A stretch of 64,000 nucleotides of DNA. Origin: Phlyctochytrium arcticum (taxonomy: Eukaryota > Chytridiomycota > Chytridiomycetes > Chytridiales > Chytridiaceae). The translations under genes were made by a program, and so were the position numbers. This document shows positions 35,749 to 44,900 of the stretch, piece by piece (the stretch's first letter is position 1; the number at the start of each line of letters is the position of its first letter). Where the stretch lies: positions 248,001-312,000 of the forward strand of contig JAHLKI010000024.1 of assembly GCA_025602905.1 (NCBI GenBank), written 5' to 3'. Under the pieces are notes generated by a model. It did no database searches. It was not told where the DNA came from and was given only the letters and a program-made list of their open reading frames with translations.

Positions 35749-36078
35749 ATGCGCGAAGGGAAAGCATACAAAGTCGGGCGAACAGAACATGTGGGGCTCA
35801 TACGTGGGAAGGATATGGAGAACTGTACGAGGTTTTCCGTGGCATTCTATCTAGAAAAGGAACCGGCACCCAACACCAACGAGCGCAAGACTTTCTATTC
35901 GATTTACTTTATCAAGAAAACACATGGTGGGTGCGCCGCAAAGTCAGCGGGGCCAGTAGCGCAGGAGCAGGAGGAAGGGAAGATTTCGTACCCAACTATT
36001 TTCGCGATACTGTCTACTGGGCAGTTTAACATAATGATGAGTGTGCCCCCGCCAATCGAATTGCTGAATCTGCACTAA
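35749..36078 (+). CDS. Hypothetical protein (109 aa)
   Basis: An uninterrupted 109-aa frame starting MREGKAYKVGRTEHVGLIRG and continuing with a beta-rich stretch (FSVAFYLEKEP, TFYSIYFIKK). The composition looks coding in its first 60 residues, but no motif identifies it. It may be part of a larger spliced gene extending either way, or a decayed fragment. There is no clear promoter. Treat as tentative. Confidence 0.3.
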   Translation: MREGKAYKVGRTEHVGLIRGKDMENCTRFSVAFYLEKEPAPNTNERKTFYSIYFIKKTHGGCAAKSAGPVAQEQEEGKISYPTIFAILSTGQFNIMMSVPPPIELLNLH

Positions 36079-36529
36079 GACTGCATCTATTGACGCTTTT
36101 TCCCAAGCATCTACAAGATGAGTTGGTTTTCAAGCAGAGTTACTGTTTTTTGAAGACGTTGATTAATCATTGCCAAATTTTACTCTAGAAGTTCACACTG
36201 ACTGCCAGCGGGAGAATCGTTGCCACAAGCTCAACAATAACGGACGACGTCTGAAATCTCCCAATCTCACGACAGACACCCCTGCCTACATCTCCGGTTG
36301 GAATAAAATGATCGAAGCTTTGTTCAATGTCAATGGGGCGTACAAGATCATCACTCCCATGCGCACCACCCGAAACGAAGCATTCAATCACAAACAGACG
36401 AGGAAGACCCCAAAGTCTGTTGACTGATGGGCCTCGTATCGACCAAAATACCATCTGACCGTCCTGGAGACAAACTCGGGTCGCACCCAGCATATCATGC
36501 TGGTTCGCAAAGCCTATAATTTGCCCAGT

Positions 36530-36635
36530 CTTTCGCCGGCAGCCCTACACTTAATTGAAGTGGAGTCCAGCCGAAGAGCCGATTAGAACGCGTGAAACAC
36601 TCCACTTCAATTAAGTGTAGGGCTGCCGGCGAAAG
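36530..36635. repeat. Perfect 37-bp inverted repeat with 32-bp spacer
   Basis: The left arm is 36530-36566 and the right arm 36599-36635; all 37 positions pair. The single strand could fold into a long hairpin. The arms begin ctttcgccggcagccctac and end at gaagtggagt. It resembles a very short MITE or an extruding cruciform. No clear target-site duplication flanks it. Confidence 0.95.
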
Positions 36636-36704
36636 AGGTTAGCGCACAGTGGTTGTTTGTGACGGCTGCCAGATCATGCCGCGAAGCAAAAACACCTTTC
36701 CACC

Positions 36705-37280
36705 ATGCTTGAAATTATGACCATCATCAACGTCGACAAGATCGTCACCCCCGGGAACTCATACCTCACCCAAGTATCTGTGTGGATGCCGACAGGCCCG
36801 GCCTCAGAAGGCGGAAAACCCGACGTAATCAACGTAGTGGCGACCATTCTGAACGGCAAGACCCACGTCGTGATCGAGGAAGATGGGACCTACCTGGCGC
36901 TTGGGCACGTACGGGTGGACGCGCACGGCGCAGGCTTTCAAGTGGAGAGTCTCCAAGCGATCCCAACATTGGTGCCCCCCACGGCGCACGCCAATGCGGT
37001 TGGCACTGTCAAGATTACGGAGTCAACCTTAACGTTTGAATACGAGGCCTATTCATGGGCCGCAAAGGCCCAAATCTTTCTGGAGATGCGTGCCTGGAAG
37101 AAGGGCGGCTGGATCCAGGAGATGGAAACGGTGCAGACTGAAGCTGGACAACTGCGACAGACGACCTTTGCAAACTTTGTTGCGTTGCTGTATATGGCGG
37201 CTCTATGGAGCAATTACAGAATTCCTCCAACATCTTCATATGCTGAAGAAATAGATGCAGTTTCTCGAAGTTTACTGTAA
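36705..37280 (+). CDS. Hypothetical protein (191 aa)
   Basis: A GC-rich, coding-like single-exon frame starting 70 bases after the 37-bp inverted repeat and ending convergently about 100 bases before TIM8. A second ATG at 36717 (MTIINVDKIV) is an equally good start. The first two thirds are beta-strand-like (NVVATILNGKTHVVIEEDGTYLALGHVRVD), the remainder mixed, with no signal peptide or clear membrane span. No family was recognised. The absence of introns contrasts with neighbouring genes and may point to a transferred or retroposed origin. Confidence 0.5.
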   Translation: MLEIMTIINVDKIVTPGNSYLTQVSVWMPTGPASEGGKPDVINVVATILNGKTHVVIEEDGTYLALGHVRVDAHGAGFQVESLQAIPTLVPPTAHANAVGTVKITESTLTFEYEAYSWAAKAQIFLEMRAWKKGGWIQEMETVQTEAGQLRQTTFANFVALLYMAALWSNYRIPPTSSYAEEIDAVSRSLL

Positions 37281-37380
37281 ACAAATAACAAATATCAACT
37301 CTTTTTCCATGGAGTGTGTGAACCGAGATGATATTATCTACTTTTGTACAAAAACAAAAAAATGGATGAAAAGTGACCGA

Positions 37381-38007
37381 TCATCGACGTTGTTGGGCTG
37401 CTCCTGCTTGGGCACCCAACGAGTTTAGGAGAAGGATTGTCGAGTCCAGGAAGCGGTCCACGCAATTTGTGAGGCAAACTGATAAAATCAAGTCTCAGAA
37501 CAGGGAACCGACGGCCGCAGTTCCTCACCATGCAAATACCTTCGTCAGATTTGTCCATTGATGGGCGTATCTTGGTGATGCACTTATCCCTAAATCAAAC
37601 AGTGAGTTTCTCGTAACGATTAAAGGTAACGCTTAACAAGGCATACCAGCATGTGTCTGTAAATCGTTCATCAAATTGGAATAGAAAAAACGTCAGTGAT
37701 TTGCCAAAATCATTAACTGTCACAAATCGCAAAAACTGATCGTACCGGTGTATTGATGGACTATTAGAAAATAAAAATGAGAAACGGTGTAGAGCTTGAG
37801 ACAAAGAGGAGCTACATACCGGTGGATTGGAAGTTTGCTCGTCGCTTTTTTTGAAGCAGAAGCAAATTAGTAACGTATAAACAAACAAACGCCCGTGAGC
37901 GCCGTGTGGACTTTTCTCTTCTGGTATCTCACCTGCTCGGCCTCAACAAACTGGACCAGCTCGGCCTTGCTCTTGTCGTCCAGATCTGCTGTTGGGAGGG
38001 ATGCCAT
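37381..38007 (-). CDS. TIM8: Mitochondrial intermembrane-space chaperone Tim8, with two microexons
   Basis: Six exons: 37933-38007, 37820-37844, 37746-37760, 37647-37656, 37540-37589 and 37381-37478. Together they encode 90 aa with no frame break. The twin CX3C motifs of small Tim proteins are CWDKC and CLTNC, 22 residues apart centre to centre, and RFLD follows the second motif. Tim8 partners with Tim13 and escorts hydrophobic precursors such as Tim23 across the intermembrane space. The start MASLPTADLDDKSKAEL matches the Tim8 N-terminus. Exons 3 and 4 are only 15 and 10 nt; exon 4 carries the first Cys of CX3C, so correct splicing of both is essential. It is divergent from the gene at 38212, with a 204-bp shared promoter. 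Confidence 0.88.
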
Positions 38008-38211
38008 TTTGCTGTTGTGAATGCTTTTGTGAAATTCCTGGTGAGTTTTGTTGAAGGACCTTTGTGGATCTCACTTTTGCATTCCAACCAGCATGCCGTA
38101 ATCAGACATGCGCCACAAGCTGGTAGCTCCGCTCTTTAATGTCGCCCTGGGCTTGGGGTGAGTGGAATAAAGCCCAAATTCTAGCCAGCCTTGAATTCTG
38201 TGCGAGAAGTT

Positions 38212-38966
38212 ATGGCTCTTTTTTCGATTGAAAACCCAGCGACAGCAAGCATGAATGAGCTGCTTGGGGCTGGTAGGTCTTCCTGATTCACGGGGAAAGT
38301 AGATTCATATTCAAATTGGTCGCTGCTATATAGCGTTTGTGATCCTTGTTGGCACTCTTGCCGCTTGGGCACCACATCTGCTCGACCATTATTTCGATGA
38401 AAAGCACCATTTGATTGATGAGGCGAAGGTACAGTGGAAGCTTGCTGTTACGTTCACATGGACTGATTTGATTAGAGGATCAACGCAAAATCTTCGCTGC
38501 TAGCAGCCGGCGGGCGGAATGTGACCGGTTTGGCCAATCGAATACAAAACCTCCAACGACAAAAGGCCGCCATGGGTGAAGAGATTAATCGTCTAAACTC
38601 TGAACTGCTAAAGGCACAAGCCCATTTTGCCGCATGTACTGCCGAGGCAAATGCGCTGCGTGCGAGCATGCAACACGAAATGGATATTCTACGTGAGCGA
38701 ATTGCTTCCTTTCGAGATGGGAAGTCACTGCCGCAAACACACTATTCGAGCCTTGCAGACAAAATCAAAGTAAGGATCATGTTTGAATCTTTTTTTCAAG
38801 CTGGCTCCTTGATCATAACATCATGCAGGATGCGCCTCCAATGGCTGCAGAAAACACTGAAACTCCGGACGGTTTTGCCAGAAAGTTTCAAGGAGTTCCT
38901 GTGGAAAGGCTCCCTCTCTTTAGTGTCCAGCGCAAAAGTTTTTGGGTTCCGGACGTCGCCGGATAA
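38212..38966 (+). CDS. Small membrane/coiled-coil protein (195 aa), unknown
   Basis: Exons 38212-38272, 38334-38428, 38476-38769 and 38829-38966 give 195 aa in a continuous frame. An N-terminal hydrophobic segment (about 18-36, LGAAFVILVGTLAAWAP) could be a membrane span or signal anchor. It is followed by an amphipathic helix (YFDEKHHLIDEAK) and a long coiled coil (about 72-135, RIQNLQRQKAAMGEEINRL onward), then a Pro-rich tail. It recalls tail/head-anchored adaptor proteins, but no family was recognised. The 47-nt second intron is among the shortest seen in the window. It is transcribed divergently from TIM8, which may hint at co-regulation. Confidence 0.65.
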
Positions 38967-39268
38967 TCCGTCTACCTGATAACGCAGATAGCTAGACTTT
39001 GTTAGCTCATCTAGTGCATACTGCATAGTTTTTCCCATTGCGACGCGTTTGTCGTGCAGATGTTTTTCTGATGCTTTTACACGGTCCTTTTTATTTGCAA
39101 ACGGTTTCCGCCGAGTAACTAGAAATTGGGGATCTTGGAGATGACGCCGCGTTGACCCTGAAATAAGCGTATTAAGAATTGGGCTGGTAAAATGCTTGAG
39201 CCGTCCTTCCAAGCCATAGTCTGATTGAATAGGGGGACACGGGCCGAATCAAGACTTTCATAATACAC

Positions 39269-41454
39269 ATGTGCATGGTCTCGCCCACGACCATCAACAT
39301 GCAAGATCAGCAGTATCTCACAGCATCCACAGTATTGAGTGAAACGGAGATCCTACCATCTTTAATTCCTCAATCAACGTTTGCCGTTTCCTTCCCATCC
39401 CAGCACCTGTTAAATGCGTCTACTCCAATTGCATTTGGCAACAAACTACAATCATCCCTGATATCCATTTCGACTCCACCTCAGCAGAGATATGCACCGT
39501 CAAGCTCAGTTACCGTCGATCAGATGGGTGGTCGCGAGAGTGTTACTGTGCTACATAAACCGACCTCGAGAGCAAGTAGTGCCCACCAGCGCGCGGGGTC
39601 AGTAACAGGGCGGTCGTCAAATGTCAGTAGGAAAGGTAGCAATTACGATTTTGGCCAGCCTTCGGATGCAGAATATCCGGAAGAGGCGCGAGATGACCTT
39701 GTTCGCATGAGGTTTGTACAGCGGATGGTCTTTCGGTCTGCCTCGGATGAAGGAGCTAATAAAGCCTATATTCGAGTAGTAGCGACGTTATCGGCAATCT
39801 CCCAGAGACCATCGGTCGATCTACAGGCGGACGAATTCGCAATGTCCCACCAGAGACCTCGGATGTAGAGGAACGACGGGAACGAAACACGTCGACCACA
39901 TCTGGGCCGTTAGGTGCATCAACGCGATCCCGCCGAGCTTCCAACTTTCGGGGACACTTTTCTGATGAAACCATTGCACGTAGGGTAGAAGCCCTGCCAG
40001 CAGAGCTTGTGGACTTGCTTCAAGCGGAGGTGGGGGAAGATCTTGACATAAAGGACATGCTGGACAGGCTGCAGGCCACAGAAACCAATCTCGTTTCCGG
40101 CATGATCCCCAAAAGTAAAAGAGTAGACTTGAGCCGCAAACTGAAGGTCGAGGACTCTATGCGCAGATCCCTTTGGAACCTCAAGACCGACCAAGATGGG
40201 CACATCGTGAGACCACTCGATAAAATGAAGATATTCTTGCGCCGATTTCTGAAGCCCCGGAAGGCCAAGCCCAAGGATGATCAAACTCACGGATCCCGGC
40301 ATGACATTGGTCCTGCCTCGCGACCTCAAACTGCACCGGCCTTCCTGACGATGGCGTCGCAGGTTCACCCCGCAATTGATCCCAGCCGCTCTATGAATAA
40401 CGCCCCTCTGGTGATACCCCCCGCGCCTTCACACATCGATCCATCGGATAACACACAGCTTGCCATACATTATCATGAAATCGATAATCTAGAGGTGTCC
40501 GTCTACTACTTAGAGCGCGCCTCGGGAGAGGGCAACCCTTTAGGGCTATACCTTCTTGGGATGTGCCTGCGACATGGCTGGGGGGTTGAGGAAGATCGAC
40601 GCCGGGCCACGCGGTGCTTTATACGATCCGCGCAGGCAACTGTAGTGGGGGTTTATGAAGTATGGAAGCGTGGTAAAGAGCAGAAAGTTGCTCAGGCGCG
40701 AATGGCTGCCCTGGTTTCCAGTATGGGCTCGGCACAATTGCCAGAAGTAGGACCCAGTGCATCGATGGGACCGGGGATAAAGAACAGCATGTCTCAGTCA
40801 TTGGATGGGATCGGTTCGTCAAAAGCCAAGGCCTCCGTATACTCTCAGACACGCATACCGCCGGCAGTACCGCCGATACCCGCTCCTGTGCCACTTGCGC
40901 TACCGCAGGGACTGACCAAGAAAAGCGCATCTCCATCATGTGAATCCCTGTCGAATTCAATCGACTCACGGCAAAGTCGTGTTCACACTCAACGATCCGC
41001 ATCATTCTTCCCTAGTCTGGCCCGCAGACCATCAAACATGTCGCACACCTCTACCACTTCACGAGCATTCTCAACCTGGTCGGTATTTGCTACTGCGTCA
41101 CGCATTATAACGGGGTCACTTAGCACAAACCCAGCACTGACCTTTACCCTGGGAGACTTCCAGACGGATATGGGAATCATGTGCTCCATACTCCCTTTGC
41201 CTCTGTACGAACTTGGGATTTGCTTTCGCCATGGCTGGGGCGTCCCACGCTCTCTGCCAGCAGCCTTTTACTATTTTAGCGCAGCCGGTGCAAGTGGTGA
41301 TTCTGAGGCTATGGTTGAGGCTGCCTATTGCCTTTTGAACGGGACTGGCGTAGCTAAAAACAGAAAGGAAAGCGGCAAGTGGTTCCGCATGGCAGTCGAA
41401 GCTGGTTATGAGGTTCTAGGGGAAGGGTGGATTTGGAAGGACAAGTGGAAGTAG
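39269..41454 (+). CDS. Sel1-repeat protein, Dsf2-like
   Basis: Exons 39269-39711 and 39777-41454 give 706 aa. The N-terminal 400 residues are Ser/Thr-rich and disordered, with RRAS/RKGS-type basophilic kinase sites. The C-terminus carries Sel1-like repeats in two blocks: AIHYHEIDNLEVSVYYLERAS...LGMCLRHGWGVEEDRRRATRCF and LYELGICFRHGWGVPRSLPAAFYYFSAAG...AAYCLLNGTGVAKNRKESGKWFRMAVEAGYE. This matches fungal Dsf2-type proteins, cytosolic scaffolds related to the chitin synthase activator Chs4/Skt5 only through the repeat. The acceptor of the intron is gagtagtag: three AGs in register (ending 39776, 39779 or 39782), each keeping the frame. ATGs at 39269, 39275 and 39299 are alternative starts. Confidence 0.75.
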
Positions 41455-41477
41455 ACGCACTCAAGATGACCCGCAAA

Positions 41478-41859
41478 TCACTTTCGCTGAAGTAGAACTT
41501 TCTTTCGAATTCGATTACTTGATATTTAGTACTTACTGCAGAGACATTTGTATTTATAATCTTATTGTTATTGGAGGTTTTCCTCGCAAAATTGACCATC
41601 TCATCCAAAACATCTGTAAAGTGTTGGATGGAGATCCACTCTTGTCCAGACTCCTGTCGTTCTGGATTCATAATACCAACTGATGGGCAGTAAGTGGACC
41701 CGATTGGATTCTTCGAAATCACCGCCTCTCAAATTTGGTACATAGGCAGTCACCCACGTTCCGGTTCATTTCTGCGAGGATATCTAACACCCCGCCATAT
41801 CCTCGGGCGGTCATTGACATACGCTGCCGCCTGGGCACGTTCTTTGCTGCGGCAGACAT
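41478..41859 (-). CDS. Small three-exon gene (84 aa), unknown function
   Basis: Exons 41754-41859, 41537-41661 and 41478-41501 give 84 aa, with clean GT-AG introns of 92 and 35 nt, the second unusually short. The N-terminus is basic (MSAAAKNVPRRQRMSMTARG). Two predicted helices follow (YGGVLDILAEMNRNVERQ and QHFTDVLDEMVNFARKT), then a short basic end. The size and helical layout fit a small complex subunit, but I recognise no family. It sits between the convergent Dsf2-like gene (23 bases away) and the 3' end of the RalGAP-beta gene (131 bases). The unusually short last intron lowers confidence. Confidence 0.45.
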
Positions 41860-41990
41860 ATTGATAAAATTCCGATCAAATACAAGTGGGAAAATGACCC
41901 CAGAAATAAAGCTAAAGTCATTGCTAAAGAAAAAGTCGCCAATCATATTTCGTGAGCGTCCACACATGAGAGTCAAGTGTTCGCCAATAC

Positions 41991-44900
41991 TCATGTGAAA
42001 ATGTCGGCGTAGAATCTAATTTTACGTTCAGCCAAGGCAAAATAGAAATGCTACGTGCGCGGACACTAACCTTCCAATGGATAGACTCATCTTGTGCTTA
42101 TTACAAACGTCTTCAATATGGCTTCGTCTTGTCATTGTCCTACGGAACACCTGTTAGTGCCAATCAAGGAGAATGAGTCTAACGACGACATTCTTACGGG
42201 CGCCTGGATGTCCCTTTCAGGGTTCGGCAATGCTTGTGCGCAGATATTGCCGTTGTTCGTACAAGCAATCCGAGGGAGTGCCGGCTGACAATCATACCAT
42301 CCACCAAAGGCCCAATGTTCTAAGCATTGGTCAGTACGGATGTTAATCAATGAAGAACTCGTAACGCACCATTTGGTCGTCCATCATTTGCGGATTGCCC
42401 AGAATTCTAATGAAGTATAGGCCAGGGGTGTGTGGCAGCGGATGGACGAAAATAGAAAGCTGCGCAGCATAGCGACCCAACTTTCCGGGTATCGAATTAA
42501 ATTTATGGAGGTCTTCGATCCAAATAATGTGAACTAAATCTTCGTTTGCGATGTGGCTAAAGAAACGGGCCCGGGCAGATGTTCGATGCTGGGAGTGATT
42601 GGGTGACATTGACGTGGGCGATTGGGTTAGGGCGCTGGATTCAGAAAAAGGTAAAGCAGGGGGGAACATTCCATATGAAGAAATTGGGCGAGGTCGTGGA
42701 TTCTCCAATAGGGGACGAGTGATTCCATTGGGGGGGTTGGGAATATGTTCTGAGCGCGATAATGTTGATGGAGCGGAAAGGAACGCGGAGGGAGTCACGC
42801 TCGGGAAGGCTGGTGTTAGAAGCGACGATGAAACTGGTGCGGCGGGATGTGATTTTGCAAAAACTTGGTCACGGATGTAATATGGAGAATGAAAGATGGC
42901 CTCAAGGTGGCGGCTTGCGTAGTAAGGCGCTGTGTCACAAAAAGAAGGATCAAGATTACCCCGAAAACCGTTATGCGATGCTACGTCGATCTAGAAAATT
43001 TATAAGCATGGAAATTGCTCATTGCGTATACTAACGAGAGCAGCTTACCGGCCAGCCGATGCAGTGCATAAATTCATCGAAATCGCGACTTACAGTGCGG
43101 TGTTGAAGAATGGTGTCTAGCGATTCATCTCCTGACCGGCAGAAGAGCACCGCGAAACCCATACAATCGCGCCTACGGAAGCGTTAGCTCGGGGTCTCCG
43201 ACATGACCAAACATCCCCGACATACTCTGGCAAGACATCAACTCGATGTAAATCCTTCAGTAGGGCATCAGACATTTGTAAAGGCCACAGCTTCGACTGA
43301 GTCTCAGGGGTTAAGAATCCAAGATGGCCCAAGAATAGTCGAAATGCCCTTGGAGCAGCATCCGAATCCATCAGATCAATCGGTGGAGGTTGTGCGGCTG
43401 TAGTAGATTTTTTGTAATCGTCACTACGCAATATCTCGTCGATTCTTTCTATCTCCCGTTTGCGCCACTTTGAGGTGATTGCTGTGACTACTCCGTGATT
43501 TCGAGAACTATCACTACCAAGCGGGATAATGTCATCGAGCGAAGGAATGCTATCCTCATTGACAGACTTGAATGTCACAACGGATGCATTTTGCGGGGTA
43601 TATGGGTATGGGAAAGGTCGGAAATGACGGGCCTCTTTTTGGGAGGGAGACGGCCATGAATTACCGGAATGGTGATTCAATTCGGACGACTGGTCAATGG
43701 CGCTCGTGGAAGATGTAGGTGGGGAGGATGTGCTCATATGATCGCTAGAAGATAGGGAGTGGGCGGAATTTGTGACGTGAGATGGCGCAGGTAGGGAATG
43801 ATCATCTGGTTTCGCTGGAGGGTGAGGTGACGGCTGCATAGATGTTCGGTGCGAGGCGTTCGGCCGTGCAGCTGCTGACGACAAAGGTCCTTCCCCATGA
43901 ATGTGATCATGGGTATACTTCAACGTGGTCATCCAAGTGTATTTGCCGGTACTCTCGCGGACCACCATTGTCATTTGCGGCGTCGGGACCCTTGATGAGT
44001 TCCTATTTTCCTTGGCATCATCATCATCTCTTGCCCAATGAGGCGTTTCGATTATCCCTATGATTAATCTCCTGTCGAATGCGTAGTATCGCATGTAACG
44101 GCGGAAATCAGAAACTGCCACTGAACCCTGCTTGACAAAGTCGTCATGTCCGCTGCCATATTTCCCCCCATCCGGATTTGAGGTGCCGGCCTGTCGCTGC
44201 CGTTTTATCTTTTCCCGGATGCCAATAATGCGCCGGATTTCCGCCTCCTCATTCCATACGCTGCTGACACGGGTTACCCCCGTCACTTCCCCGAATGGCG
44301 GAAAGTTTCCCAAACGATTCAAAAATTGGGCGAGCGCAAGTTCAGCTGCACTTTTGATCATCATTTCCGCCGTCAGATTGGCAAACGTGGGCAGGCCCAG
44401 GCCACTATCCTTGGTACCAGTGCTCACGGGAATTGCTTGAGCCGTTCCCACAGCGGCAGCACGCAGTTTGGGTATCAGCTTTGACGCTGCCATAGAATGT
44501 CTCTGCAATTTTTTCTTGTCCGCCAAGGCTGGTCCGGCCATGACCGTACTTCCAGACATGAATGATTGCAACGTTGAATTGGTTGGCGTGCGCTCGCGAT
44601 CACCTGTACCAGTAACGCCATTGCTCAGGTCTTTCAGATTTCCGCTTGTCATGCTGGTTGATAGGGAATTCGACACGCTCGCGCTCACTCCCGCAAAGTC
44701 GTCGTCGCGATCCGTTACGCCAATTCCTCGGCACAGCGTTGCAATAACCGCGTTATGACACTCGCGATCCTCAACGATCCATTGCCCCAAAAGTATCCAG
44801 TGAGTGATGGTGTCATAGGCGCTCATGATGAGTGATTGGGTGGCCTAAATAACTTTCAGAGCCATGGAATGACCAGAGATGAGACATTCTCCGCTTACCA

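Noticed and set aside
38796..39304. Minus-strand ORFs between the coiled-coil gene and the Dsf2-like gene
   Set aside because: The 138-aa frame is largely antisense to the last exon of the coiled-coil gene; the remainder has no motif or consistent splice model.
41719..41994. Unspliced 91-aa minus-strand ORF
   Set aside because: Its first part overlaps the last RalGAP-beta exon in another frame. The spliced 84-aa model starting at 41859 explains the coding signal better.
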